From: Actinernus sp. WN-2022
Lineage: Eukaryota > Cnidaria > Anthozoa > Actiniaria > Actinernidae
Assembly: GCA_030867875.1 (NCBI GenBank)
Contig: JAOWCC010000286.1
Span: 62,001-126,000, forward strand
Direction of reading: 5' to 3'
Length of the DNA: 64,000 bases
The translations under genes were made by a program, and so were the position numbers. Below the pieces are notes generated by a model, which saw only the letters and a list, made by a program, of their open reading frames with translations, did not search any database and was not told the DNA's origin. Below, one piece after another: positions 30,335 through 41,650 of this stretch (position 1 is the first letter of the stretch; the number at the start of each line of letters is the position of its first letter).

Positions 30335-32988
30335 TCATGTTCGAAGGTGCTATTCGCTTGTTTTCGTAGATCTGTATTCATTCGTATGTATGGTTCCATC
30401 CATTGGGATTGATCGAATCGTAGTGCCCTGTGGATCTTTTTCAAACGCATACCAAGAGATAGATACAGTTGTAGGTTGCGGTAGTGTAGCACATATCGTT
30501 CTTTGTCATATAGGTTAGGTACGAGTTTTTCCACTTTCAAAGATCCATTACCTTTATATAGTTCCTCGAATAGATCGGTTTGATACTCTGAGAACCAAGT
30601 TTTATCGACCTGCATTCTCTCTGGAGCTAGTGGATAGCTGTTATGTGTATCATGAAGTTCTTGAGGATATTCGAGGTCGACTTCAAGGATGTAACCTTTA
30701 TCTGAATCGATTGCGTGTTGGGTTATTTGTTCTTCTGTTGGTGTGCACCACTCAAATCCTCCTGTTGGTAGATATTGACTCATGGCCCAACCATATAGAT
30801 TATTGGCGTCAAGATAGAGTATGTGACTATTTGGCTTATTAGGATCGAAATCGGGTATACTTTGGTTATTTGCTTTAGCATAACGCTGAGATACCATAGA
30901 TATACCACCACGTAGACCTTTCTCGATGAATAAATGCATGTCATAGTCAGTTAATAGTTCAAGCTCCACACCTGTCTTCTTTAACAATGCATCCCACGAT
31001 AGACCAGGACTAGTATAGTAGTGAGCAGGATCCAAGCCATAGTTTTGCATACATGTTGTGCGAAAGGTCTCGAACACATCCGATAGAAGAAGTACATCAG
31101 TTTGTAGGTAAAGGTCGTGGTAGTCTCCCAATGTTTTACAACTGAATACATTCCAAACTTCTAGTGCGTGTTCATAGTCCTCGTCGGTTATATCCTCTAG
31201 ATGTAGTTTACTATAGAATGCTTCTTTAGGTGGAAGAGAAGTCTCTGTAAATCTATTCCAAGAGTCCATGTACTCATATGGATAAACACCTTTGCGAAGC
31301 AGTAACTTGTTTTTGTCTTGGTCGTGCGTATACTTCGTATTTTGTTGAAAGGTATCTTGAGATGCGCTTTCTACCAACTTACTAAGAGATGATGGTAGAA
31401 ATTGAATGCTATCTATAAACCGTAAGTTACCAAGTGAGAATGAAATGTATTTCTCCATATTGTTTGGAATACACGAGATCTTACCTGATGTCCTGGATAT
31501 GGATTGCATTAGTAGGTGAGAATCATATCCACGAAGATTATGGAATACAACTGGGATGGTAGGAAAAGTACGTAATTTGAGATTACAGGCATTGTGTGCG
31601 GCACCTCGAAACTCACCTGTGATGTGGCAATGATCACGTACTCTATCTTTACCAACCAAGGGCTTATGACAGATATGGCAAATCGTTGCTCTATTATAAA
31701 CCCTATAGTTTTCCTGTGACATACATAGTGGTTTAGACTTTTGGGCTTCGATCTTCACCTTTTCCTCTTGTATGCATTGTAGAAAACGTTCTATAGTATC
31801 CATGCCTCTATATAGTACTGGTGGTTCGCTATGACAAAATCCACAGGGAATATGTTCTTCTGTTTTAAGTGTGTTGCTCTTCTTTGGGTCTTGGGCAGGT
31901 CCTTCGATCTTAGTGGTCAAAGCCTCAAGGTCTGCATAGATAATATAGGGTACTTTGAGCTGTTTGTGGATATTCTGAAATGAGACTTTGTTATCATTAT
32001 TGGTAGGCATTTCAATGCGTATAGCTCTGTCATTGATACCATTACACTCTGGAATGTGCTTTGTAAGAAGAGCTTCATTGGAATATCCATGTAGACATCG
32101 CTCGCAAAAGTGCTTCCTATTATTATGCTTTGTTTGATCGAATAGGAGGCGATTAAAGTTCTTGATCCAACAATAGTGTTGCTTACCACTATTTTGGTCT
32201 TCTATTAGCAATAGGTTAACACGCTTTAAGAAAGTCTCATTCGAAATGTGGTGTATGATCAAGTGCTTTTCCTTCGAATTCCATCCAAACACATTAATCG
32301 AGATTTTGTTTTGCTTCTCTACGCGTTTTATTTGTGAGATTGGTGTTGGCGCATCCACACCATCAAAGTTAAACCCATCGTCTTCTTTATATTTCGATGT
32401 CTCCTGAGGGTTTTTTATAGTTGAAAGTTTTGCTGCTTTTCTTGCGGTTGAAAGAGCTTCTGCGCGTAGTGACCAACGTAAGCAATTGTTGTCTTTGTTG
32501 TTCACATTGATCACTGCTTTCTTATTAGCTATTTCTGGAGGTAGTGGTAAATATGAACCTCCACGTATTGGTTGATATCTAGCGATGTTTAACCATAGAA
32601 TATTGACTGCATATATAACCCAGTTCGATCCTCGACTGATCCACTTCTCGATTTGGTTGTATATCTGAGCATGTGCTTCTACTATTACCCTACGGATCCC
32701 ATCATCGCTGGTCAAAACAGATTGAAAGCTATAGAAGGTGGCTGTCTCATATACGTAACCATCAGGTTTATCAAGTATGAAAGTTATATTTAAACCTAAT
32801 TGAGCCTTAAAGGTATTGTGTTCTTGAAGCTCTTCCTTAAGCTTTTCGGTAGTTTGCTTTCGCACACCAGCAAGAAAAGCAACTGGATCTGCTCCTAGAG
32901 GATTATCATCTGGAATATCCATCTTCCACCCGCGTAAATAATTCCTTAAAGCACGTGCTCGGACGAATGTTAGTATATGCTCAGCCAT
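30271..32988 (-). pseudogene. Protein-primed DNA polymerase B, 3' truncated
   Basis: ATG 32988 (MAEHILTFVRARALRN) after a TATAAGG-type box; the frame ends at 30271. Exonuclease motifs are present: Exo I YIIYADLEAL (~350), Exo II FHNLRGYDSH (~483), Exo III YLQTDVLLLSD (~627). Between Exo I and II is a Cys/His module (CHICHKPL ... DHCHITGEFRGAAHNAC), like an inserted endonuclease VII-type zinc domain, preceded by another finger (FCERCLHGY ... KHIPEC). Polymerase motif A is YLDANNLYG (~727). Motif B (the K..N..G region) and motif C (DTD) are absent. The last ~20 residues are the antisense of the integrase stub, so the gene is cut by the deletion at ~30334. It cannot make a working polymerase. 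About a quarter of the protein is missing. Confidence 0.9.
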
Positions 32989-32999
32989 GATATAATACC

Positions 33000-33360
33000 T
33001 TATAACCACACTCCTCTAATAGGGTGTTGAAATGTAATAAATTCACTATAAACAAAGTGTTTGAGCCTTGATCTAATACCTTATGACTACAATCCTTCAA
33101 TATGATGTAGATAATGATTATGACAATATATGGTATAATACCTTATAACCACACTCCTCTAATAGGGTGTTGAAATGTAATAAATTCACTATAAACCAAA
33201 TGTTCGAACAAATGTTAATATATGCTTAGCCCTGATATAATACCTTATGATTACACTCCTTTAATATAACTTATAAATACGATAAGTGAACTATAGTAGT
33301 AAACCAAATGCTGTGTAATAGGATAGATATGCTGTATAATATTGTTCCTCTAATAGGATG
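33000..33360 (-). repeat. Subterminal direct repeats derived from the polymerase promoter and start
   Basis: Two to three partial copies of a ~130-150-bp unit (GGAGTGTRRTYATAAGGTAT, then TATC, a GGCTAAGCATAT-like part, TTTGTTCGAAC and TTATAGTGAATTTATTACAT) lie between the polymerase gene and the right TIR, and one copy lies within each TIR. The unit aligns with the polymerase promoter and its first ~35 coding bases (ATGGCTGAGCATATAC), with the ATG lost in the copies. Confidence 0.8.
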
Positions 33361-33669
33361 TTGAAATGTAATAAATTCACTATAAACCAAATGTTCGAAC
33401 AAATGTTAATATATGCTTAGCCCTGATATAATACCTTATGATTACACTCCTTTAATATGACTTATAAATACGATAAATGAACTATAGTAGTAAACCAATT
33501 GTTGGTGTCTGGCCCTATTGTTATAAAATACGATGGACACATACTACCAATTGTTGCATTTTATGATAACGAACCCGAAGGGTGAGATGTCATAAAATGC
33601 AACAATTGGTAGTATGTGTTCGTTGTATTTTATGACAATCGGGCCAGAACCAACAATTGATATACTACT
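33361..33669 (-). repeat. Right terminal inverted repeat, with nested palindrome
   Basis: 309 bp, reverse complement of 20649-20958 with about four differences. The inner palindrome lies at about 33495-33659, with the CCGAAGGGTG loop in the middle. It ends GATATACTACT. Confidence 0.9.
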
Positions 33670-33674
33670 TATTG
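33670..33674. repeat. Target-site duplication, right copy (TATTG)
   Basis: Same five bases as 20644-20648, directly outside the right TIR; see the left copy. Confidence 0.8.
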
Positions 33675-34458
33675 TGTCATTGGCATAATTATATTACTAA
33701 TAGTATATAATCCATGTAGTGCATATCTTCAATGATAGACCTATTCACTAAATATGTGAAAAAGAATAAACAAGAACACACTAAGACACAAATTCCACTG
33801 CTTTCTTTCAGTTTCTTTGAACTGTGTATTAATGACTAAACTTTGTTCACAGGTGCAAATACACCATGACTAATACAATTAGCCTAGTAGCTTACTTGGC
33901 TAGTTACTGAATTGGGGTTCACACAAAAAAAATTGTGATAAAAATCCCATTACTTAAATATATCACCATGACCTATAAAATGCAGAGCTACCACTGAATT
34001 CATCAATACCCATACATCAATGATGCAATGCAACCAGTATGTATTAAAAAGGTATACAAATCTTATGCATTTTGGGTGTCGTTGCTAAAGTTAAAATGCT
34101 ATTACAGTGTGAACACTCTAACCGTGAACAGTCATTGCTTTATTTCATCATTTTTCAAAAGTAGCTAATCACAAACAGGATTCAAACAATGGCTCATACA
34201 TTTCTTTTCTATGCTTGTTATAGTCAATTTGAAGTAGAGTATCAACAAAAAATTACTATTCAAAACACAGTGAAACAAGTCTAAAAAAGCAATAACCATT
34301 CATAATTTGAGTGTCCACACTGTAAATTTGGAACACATTGTCATAAAACACAGTATTTTTCAGACCTGTCAATAATGTGTCATTTTTCTGAACATTAGGT
34401 TCCAGGTTTGTGCATGGTCTCTGTGAAGGGCAACACACTTTACTGTTATTAATGGGGG
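33675..34458. other. Non-coding right flank of the viral element
   Basis: AT-rich, no gene seen. It joins the host sequence left of 20644 if the 13-kb element is removed. Confidence 0.4.
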
Positions 34459-35406
34459 TCACTCAAAATTGAAGTTCACCCATGTCACTGAACACATTGG
34501 CCCCATTGCCCTGTTGTTGTATTTCTGAAAACTAGCCTTGTACCAGCTGGTGAGTTCAGTAGATGAATTTGAAATACAAAGAACTGCTCCATTTTGGCCA
34601 TGCACATGGGAGTCAATACTGGCTACTACTCCAGTACCAAAACACAGTATTGCTACAGTTAGTCCATCAACAATGATGACTCCTGCTTTTCGTTCACACC
34701 TTGATGCTTTCTCGGAGATTAAGCCAATGAGTGGGGCCATGTCGTTGTTAGAGCAGTTGCAAATGTTCTCGTCATATGACATGACCTGTAGCTCATCAGC
34801 AAAATTATCTTGCACATCTAGGTTGACAGGTTGTCCCTCAAATGCACTGTCATGCAATATATTCCCATCAGCAATGGAATTTGCAATTGCAGAGATCCAC
34901 TGAGGTGGTAACATTAGGCCATCAATTTTCTGTAAATTCAATCTAATGAAGCAATTACCAAAGAATATTGCTATCAAGGTACAGGCATTGCCTCCATTTT
35001 GACCGCCTAATACTGACTGACACACTGAAAGAGGAAAGAGAAACTCTGTCACTTGATACCCATATGGCTTGTTGCGACCATTGACATTAATGGCATTTGG
35101 TGATGGTGGTGGCTTTCCAACATGCTGATCGCTTTGAAGGTGCATTACAACATCATCTCTGTAGCCCTTCCCAGAATCTGTTGTTCGGGTTATCTCTGTT
35201 CTTGCTTGAACACGAGCAAGGCCGCTGCCATAATTAAGAGCTGTGATGTTTCCTCCAGCCCCATACTTCAGCAAGCTGAATAGAGACTCAATGGTACTGC
35301 CATTGATTCTCAGTGGAGAAATAAAGTATTCAGATCCTCTAGGTATGAAGTCAAAGAACCACTGACAGTACTTCAGGAACGAACTGACCATAATACGGAT
35401 AAGATC
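34459..35406 (-). CDS. Last exon: transposase-like segment plus possible cysteine-peptidase-like domain
   Basis: Open from an ATAG acceptor at 35407-35408 to a stop at 34459, ~315 residues. The N-terminal part has YFISPLRINGSTIESLFSLL, GAGGNITALNYGSGLARVQA; the NGS-IES-FS-LK..GG motif resembles the C-terminus of RNase-H-type transposases. The C-terminal part has QSVLGGQNGGNACTLIAIFF (possible catalytic Cys in NACT), later YDENICNC, GVIIVDGLTVAILCFGTGVV and ASIDSHVHGQNGAV (possible catalytic His in DSH-HG). Cys-then-His spacing and the beta-rich DSH context recall a cnidarian ubiquitin-protease-like domain, from memory. Probably a domesticated or transposon-linked gene. Intact in this exon. 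Confidence 0.5.
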   Translation of the reverse strand, partial: DLIRIMVSSFLKYCQWFFDFIPRGSEYFISPLRINGSTIESLFSLLKYGAGGNITALNYGSGLARVQARTEITRTTDSGKGYRDDVVMHLQSDQHVGKPPPSPNAINVNGRNKPYGYQVTEFLFPLSVCQSVLGGQNGGNACTLIAIFFGNCFIRLNLQKIDGLMLPPQWISAIANSIADGNILHDSAFEGQPVNLDVQDNFADELQVMSYDENICNCSNNDMAPLIGLISEKASRCERKAGVIIVDGLTVAILCFGTGVVASIDSHVHGQNGAVLCISNSSTELTSWYKASFQKYNNRAMGPMCSVTWVNFNFE

Positions 35407-36603
35407 CTATGTCTGCAAACAAATATACATATTTTTCAACTACAGCAATAAGTGGTATGAAAAGAGGGCTTTTATAGGCTAGGGTATGGGAAAGGAGGTG
35501 CTGCATCACCACCTTTAAATCTAGAAGAAAATAGAGGTACCACCTCTAGATTCTTAATAGGGTCTTTCCAGGACCTGGTCACCTGACCTTTTTAGCCTGT
35601 CAATCAAAACAAATTTGGCGCTGGAACAACATGAATGCCAGAAATGGAAAGAGTAAGCCAAAATTAGTAAAAAGCCCAAGTTTAAGGTTCATATCTTTAA
35701 AACTGAAGGAATGGCATTTTTTTTTATTCTATAAGTTAGCTTAATTTAACAGAGTTTGTGAGGCTTTTTTTTGCTGACTGGTATGGCTTGCCAATTTTTA
35801 TTATTGACATGACCAGGTCCTGCAAAGGGCCTATTAGCACTTTGTAGATCTGACAACCCAATGATGCTTATATCAAGAAAATGTTCCTTATTTCCAGAGT
35901 GGATCTAACCCACATGAACATATATACTTCTTCCTTCTTACCTGCCACGCTAGAAAATGTCTTAGTCGTCCTTTCTTTGAGTTGTCCCTATAAACTGAAT
36001 ACCAGTAATCATTAAAAATATGAAGTAAATATGGTATACATGTATGCATAAAAAATAATATAAATATTTTTTCTTTAGATGACTATTTACTGTACCCTGG
36101 TAACCAGAGCTTCTAAAATAACATTTAGTAACCAGACCTGGGAATCTTCCTTCCATGTTTTGATTAGGATCATGATTTGTACCTTCTTGCCCATTGATTC
36201 TCTGTTTCACAAGAAAAACGAAAACTTGCCGATTTTAATTTAATTACTCGTGCATTTTTTCTGGTTGCCATTTTGCATTTTCCTCTCCACTTTTGAGACT
36301 GGACAGTAGTGGTTAGAGGGGGGATCAATTTTTGATGAAGCACATGGTGAATAGTGCAGCCCTGTGATCATTAACCTTGTGGAAACACACAACATTGATG
36401 GTTTGAAGGGATGCAAAAAGGCTCACCTCTCATTCCAAGAGGAGGCTACAATAATTCCCCCCCCCTCAAAATGGAAATCTCCCCCATTTTTAGGAAAAGA
36501 GGGAGACATGCTCCCCCAAATCTTAAAGTGAAAAGCGAGCACTGATATTGGAGATGTATTAGAACCTTTGGCACCCAGGGCATGTTTCCTGCTGTTTGTT
36601 TAC
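35407..36603. other. Intron of the leftward gene, no other feature
   Basis: Between a recognised acceptor at 35407 and the exon whose donor is at 36603. AT-rich, with short frames only. The region before the exon (36440-36530) is C/T-rich. Confidence 0.4.
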
Positions 36604-36824
36604 CTGTGGTATCATGCTTCTCAAACCAGTCCACAAAGTATTCGAAACCATCCTCAACATTCTGAATAACTGGACTATTCAGCCCTTTGACCATCCTTTT
36701 ACTCAGTATCCCAGTCTCGAATATCTGATTGCAATCCTGGAGATACTGAGCAGTTGCCTTGACAGATGAAGCATCAGGGGGTGGTGGGTTGGATTCTACA
36801 TGGCTCATCAAAGCACTGATCATG
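36604..36824 (-). CDS. Internal exon of the leftward gene
   Basis: Bounded by TTATTAG|CATGATC and CCACAG|GTAAAC, 221 bp. Reads SALMSHVESNPPPPDASSVK, then AQYLQDCNQIFETGILSKRM and NVEDGFEYFVDWFEKHDTT: helical, open throughout. Together with the exons at 34459, 38728 and 39988 it fits one gene. Function unknown. Confidence 0.5.
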
Positions 36825-37249
36825 CTAATAAGAAAAATTTCCAAGTGTTTATTTTCAGAAAATAACATGCATGGTATTTTGTGACAAGCCATGTGACTTG
36901 TTGAAATTGCATCTTTACAAAAGCTTTCCAGAAATATGTTGTATTGCTTTGTATTCCAATAAATAGTGTCCTAAAAAAGAGGCCCTCTTAGGGGGAGGGG
37001 GTGGTCAGAACAATTCATAATCATGGGTAAATATTGTATCTTACTTTTTTAAATGCTAATATCCCTAATATAAATTTGAACAATAACCTGTAATAATCCA
37101 TAATCCTTTTATTTTGTCTTTACTAGTCATAACCCTAACAGGGCCTCAAAAAGCACTAGCTTAAAAAATACACATTGGACAGTTTTCCATACAACTGTAC
37201 ACTGTTCTAGTTTTGAACATACTTATTTTTCTCTTGAGTATGTATTGTA

Positions 37250-37450
37250 GCATATGGTAAATACTTATTCCATAATGTGCAAAGTGAACCTGCATAATCT
37301 TAGCTGGCCGGACATTGAGTCTTGTCCAAACATCTCTATAAACAAAGTTGTACCGCAGCCCAGGTACTTTTGGGGCACAACCCAAGCTCCATACTTGCAA
37401 CATCCCTCTTGTACTTATCCTGTATGGCTTTCCATTCTAGCTTAACATCA
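37250..37450 (-). pseudogene. Exon-like segment with conflicting frames
   Basis: One frame reads [20 protein letters not shown] then stops; another, from about 37360 leftward, reads [20 protein letters not shown] and ends in ATGCAG|GTTCAC, a weak donor. Both look coding in part, so a frame break is likely. Confidence 0.3.
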
Positions 37451-38727
37451 TCAATCTCAAACGATTTTGTAGAATTTGCTCTGCTGCTATACAGAGCAGC
37501 TATTTGGTTTTTCAACTACAAACATAAATATGCTATAATTTAGTGAACACTCTTTAACTGTTAACAAAGTCACTGGCACTCTTAACATTTCTACCAGTAT
37601 TCCAGGGGTGTAGGGAGGTCATGAAAACTGGGGGTAATGAAAATTCAAAGGACATTCTAGGGTTTTTCATTGACTGACTTCCTTCTGTAAATCTGGTATT
37701 GGTGAAATCTTTATCACATTTAAAGATCGCTTCTCGCTCGGTGATTTCCTTTGTTTTTGTTTCATTAATTATTCATGAGGTTTTTTTTATGTACATCATC
37801 ATCCCCTGAACAACCACTCCCCTGAGTACTAAATGCAGTTAATAGTGCCATAACATTCTAATTTTAATATAATTATGATCTAGACCATGTATACTGGCCA
37901 ACAACAACATAGTTTCTAAGTGATCTAATCAACTTACCAATTCTAAATGTTGCAGAAGACCAACGGTTCCCTTTATTCCCAGTTAATGGTGAAAACAAAA
38001 ACATGCATTTAAAATACTAAGCCAGTATATATAACAATAATATTATTGCTCAAATCTTGCAATTGAATTTGTCAATGAATCAGTACAATCTTTGGCTATG
38101 CCAGCAAAATAGAGTAAGATCATGCAAGACAAGTTTATTATTTAGTTATGTATTTACAGCAAGAGATCATCAAAATCTTTGTCATATAAAGTATAAACTT
38201 AAAACAATTAAACAAGACATTGTAAAAGATCAGCGAAGTGTGATGACAGCAAAGCCAAAGGGGCACAGGCCTATTAGGAAATGCAAAATTTCTGCTAGCA
38301 GGGTGAGGGACACCTGCACACAATGTTATTACTGCACAGAAACAATTTTTCTTATGGTACATATAACTATTGTTTTTCCTTAGCTTTCAGGTTTATAAGA
38401 TGCAAATTAATTGCCATTTGTCTGTTTTGTTCTGGTATAGTTTTACTGATTGTCATGTTAATATTTTTTTATAAGCAGAGTTTCAATACATGCCTGTTAG
38501 ATTTGTAATATTTATCACAAAAACTTAGCTTTCATAAATTAAAAACAGTTTATAAGTTAAAGCTTGCCAGTGTAAATCACCATTTATTAGATAGGACTTA
38601 TATGTATAAGTTATAACTTATCAATATATATCTTTTTAGATTTAGAATTCAAATCTAATCTTGCAGTTAATAAACTAATCAAAAGCAAACAATAAAATTA
38701 GTGTCTGAAATTCAGACAAGTACTCAC
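37451..38727. other. Intron-like non-coding stretch
   Basis: No gene or clear repeat seen between the 37.2-kb exon-like piece and the donor at 38727. AT-rich throughout. Confidence 0.35.
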
Positions 38728-39771
38728 CATTTTTCCTTTGATCTTCAAATAAATTATCGGAGTCAATTTTCCAAAGTTCCTTTAGAGTTTTACCTCTTCC
38801 AGGTTTAGAAGCATCTGCCTCGCTGAACACTTTTTTGAGTTCCAGTTAACCTTCCTAGGAGCTTTCGATCGCCTTTACCAAACGGGACAGTTCGGTATTC
38901 TCTTTGTCACCCAAGTGAACTTTGGACTTCTTCCAATACTTCTTCGCAATCTTCTTGTAATACTTTCTTTCCCCTGTTACGTTCTTAATTCGACCCTTCT
39001 TGCTTTCTGGGCTGAGGATGTCAATACGATGCTTACTCTTAGCACTTCGACGAACATACTCGTAGGGGCGATTTTGCCTGCGTTCAATTATTTTATCTAC
39101 TTCGCGCGAAACGACTTTGCAGTTGGCACAGCAGTCCTCCAGATCCGATGAAACGTGCGAGTTATTTGGTTCATGCCAAATGCAACCGTTTACATGTCTA
39201 ACAACTGGACATGGCCATTCCTTGCAGAACAAATTAGTTGGCTTATAGCCCAACTTTGACTCCAGTCCATGGTACTTCTTATTCCGTAGTAGGCCAGGGA
39301 ATTTACGAAATGTCGTACCCTTTGAAATCTTGGAGACAATGCTTCTTAGCGCCTGGCAATCGTCCAGATCAACAGTTCCAAACTCAACCCGGTCCACAAT
39401 ATCTATCCGTAGCTCGTATGTTCCTTGAGCATAAACAAGCAATTTCACGGGATAAAAAGGGCCTGCATATTCACCACTTTTTTTGTAAACCGATGGTGTG
39501 ACAGACAACACTCCGGCGTTACGTCCATCCGCAATTAGTTCCAACTCTGTATGTACAGCGAGGTCAAGATCTTTCACCTTCTTCGATACACTCCTAAGAA
39601 TGTCCAATTCTTTCTGCTGATTATTTCTTTCCGTTAGTCTAGCTGATATGGCGCTGGCAAGTTTACATCGTGTCTTTGCGAGAACGCTTGGTTTCCGCCG
39701 TGTGGAGTTTCCATCTGGCGATGGGGATGGCCTCGTTGAGGTCTCACCGCTTTGACTTGGAGTTCCCTGAT
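38728..39771 (-). pseudogene. Large exon 2 of the leftward gene, two in-frame stops near its end
   Basis: From a TTGTTTAG|ATCAGG acceptor at 39772 to a likely AATG|GTGAGT donor at 38727. The frame joins exon 1 in phase (Asp split across the junction). Ser/Pro linker (SGETSTRPSPSPDGNSTRRK), then LDLAVHTELELIADGRNAGV, and a Cys/His cluster (CKEWPCPVVRHVNGCIWHEP, DLEDCCANCKVVSREVDKII) that may bind zinc. Stops at 38855-38857 (TAG) and nine bases on (TAA) are followed by a good coding stretch in the same frame (ELKKVFSEADASKPGRGKTL), so the stops look like damage rather than the natural end. Family unknown. Confidence 0.5.
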
Positions 39772-39987
39772 CTAAACAAGAAAATAAAAGGATTCAGTTC
39801 GGAACAAGAGACCATGTGATGGTCTCTTGGTTCGGAACTATTGGAAAAAGACAACTTTTGATCAAATAAAACAAGCTTGTGAACATAAGGAAAAACGCAA
39901 AACTAATCTACGATTTTCAAACATGATATAAAGTGCATGTATGGTTTCAAAATATTGTATAAAATCAGCAGAAATCTTCAAACTTAC

Positions 39988-40102
39988 CTTGTTCTTCTGC
40001 AGTAGATTGACCTCTCGATTTTTTGGTTGCGCTCTCTTGTTCTGACCTTTCAGACGTGAATTTTCTCTTTAAAAAGTCTTTTAACCTCTGTTTCGCATCC
40101 AT
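39988..40102 (-). CDS. First coding exon of the leftward gene
   Basis: ATG 40102: MDAKQRLKDFLKRKFTSERS, ending GAACAAG|GTAAGTTTG, a strong donor. Charged and helical. It splices in phase onto the exon ending at 39771. The promoter is upstream, towards 40150. Exon joining is inferred from splice signals and phase only. Confidence 0.55.
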
Positions 40103-41169
40103 CGTCCGTCTCCGACTGAATACATGAATAGAGCGAGTACGATCTGCGAGGACCTGGAACCGAATCTTAAAATAGCATCGTCACGCCCACTGAGCCAAAA
40201 ATAGATTGGCGCAGACTATCATAGGGTATGAAGATCAGTTCTCTTATGTGATGGTCTCTTGCAGATATATATCTCTCTCTACGAAGGCAGTGAGATATCT
40301 GCTAGCAGGGAAGCAAAGCATGCATCCGCTACAATAAAGCCTCAGTTCGTTAGCGCCCTATTACTACATTACCCGCCTGTTCGACTTTTCGTATAATGCC
40401 TGACTGAAGTATTAAACGCGCACGGATACAACTCAGAACATGTAACTGAGTTTATAGTCCCATAAGTATCCTATTACCCGCTCGTGATCGATCAGTCAAA
40501 TAATTTTGAAACACCCTATGATCAAATATAAATAACGCTGTATCACGTTCCTCTAGTATAACTTCAAAGCATACTCATATATAGCTGTTAATCTAAGTAA
40601 TTATTTTTGTCTTTTGTCATGAAAAAGTTTATCATTTTGGGTTTGTCGGTTATGCGCTAAAATGCAGTTTGGAGTTGAACTGGCGGTTGTAGAAATTAAA
40701 TGCGCTTTGATAGCTACCACACACGTACGTTAACGTTTTAAAAAGCTATTCATTGAAATGAGTGTCAGTATATACGTAAATGAGGCATTCACTCTTTATC
40801 TTACATTATTCAATGTGTGAGTATTATTGATAATGAGCATTTGAGCATTACGTACCTGAGTTCACTGTTCATTAGTCGGTTGATTTCCCCTTGAATTCTG
40901 GTCGGGTAAGCGGCAAATTTGAATTCAGAAATCCCTCTCTATAGTACGTATATATCGATCTTCAAACGCAGAGATGGAACCAACCAAAGTATACTTTCAT
41001 TAAAATTACTAAAAAAGAACACGGTGCAAATCCTAAGTAAGCGTATATTAACTGTAGGGCTTTCTAACAAGAGCAAAGCTCTTAATTATCAGGGAAATTC
41101 TCCCTTTTTGAGATACAGGTCTCACAAAATTTGAGAAACAATGAGAGAAATGTTCCACATACCACATAC
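40103..41169. other. Upstream region and non-coding stretch
   Basis: Holds the likely promoter of the leftward gene near 40103-40200 and no other supported feature. Confidence 0.35.
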
Positions 41170-41650
41170 TCGGCTTAGAAGTCGACAGTGAGCTGACTTG
41201 TCATGTCGACAAAATGTGTAAAAAGCTATCACAGAGAATCGGAGTCCTAATTAAGAAAAGTCTTGTCTACCATTCAAACAGCGAATATTATATTACAATG
41301 CAATGGTTAGACCTATTATGAATTACGTTAATATAGTATGGCATAATTGCAGTAAGGAAAATGTAACGAGAATCCTAAGATTACAGAAGAGAGCTGCAAG
41401 AGTTATACTTGATGCAGAACCGAGATCATCTTCTATATTGTTATTCAATAAATTGCAATGGTTGCCGTTTTACAACGAGGCCAAAATAGCTACATGTTCT
41501 TTAGTTTATAAACGAACTATGCACAGTCTATCCAGAGTATCTGATGGAAAGCCTTAATTTGGACAGTGATGTCCATGCAAGAAATACTCGATATTGCAAC
41601 TATAACTTTAATTGTCCCAGGTATAAACGATAGTTGATTTGAAGTGACCG
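41170..41650 (+). pseudogene. LINE ORF2 C-terminal fragment
   Basis: Two frames together read VDSELTCHVDKMCKKLSQRI, then PIMNYVNIVWHNCSKENVTR, LRLQKRAARVILDAEPRSSS, FNKLQWLPFYNEAKIA. This closely parallels the LINE at 61.6 kb (LKLQKRAARIILSADRD, FNSLNWLPF), so both are one LINE family. A frame break lies near 41290; RT is missing. Confidence 0.65.

Larger units (their letters stand above)
20649..33669. mobile_element. Integrated Polinton/adintovirus-like element, 13.0 kb, defective
   Basis: It is bounded by ~310-bp TIRs starting AGTAGTATATC and by a TATTG duplication. Inside are hallmark genes of the Polinton/Maverick and adintovirus group: protein-primed PolB, rve-type integrase (stub only), FtsK/A32-type packaging ATPase, a candidate double-jelly-roll capsid protein and a penton-like protein, plus a TFIIB-like factor and several small membrane or helical proteins. 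Gene density is high, with 1-8-bp overlaps. No protease was found; it may have been lost in the deletion near 30334. Near-identical TIRs and mostly open genes suggest a fairly young insertion, but at least five genes are broken. Confidence 0.9.
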
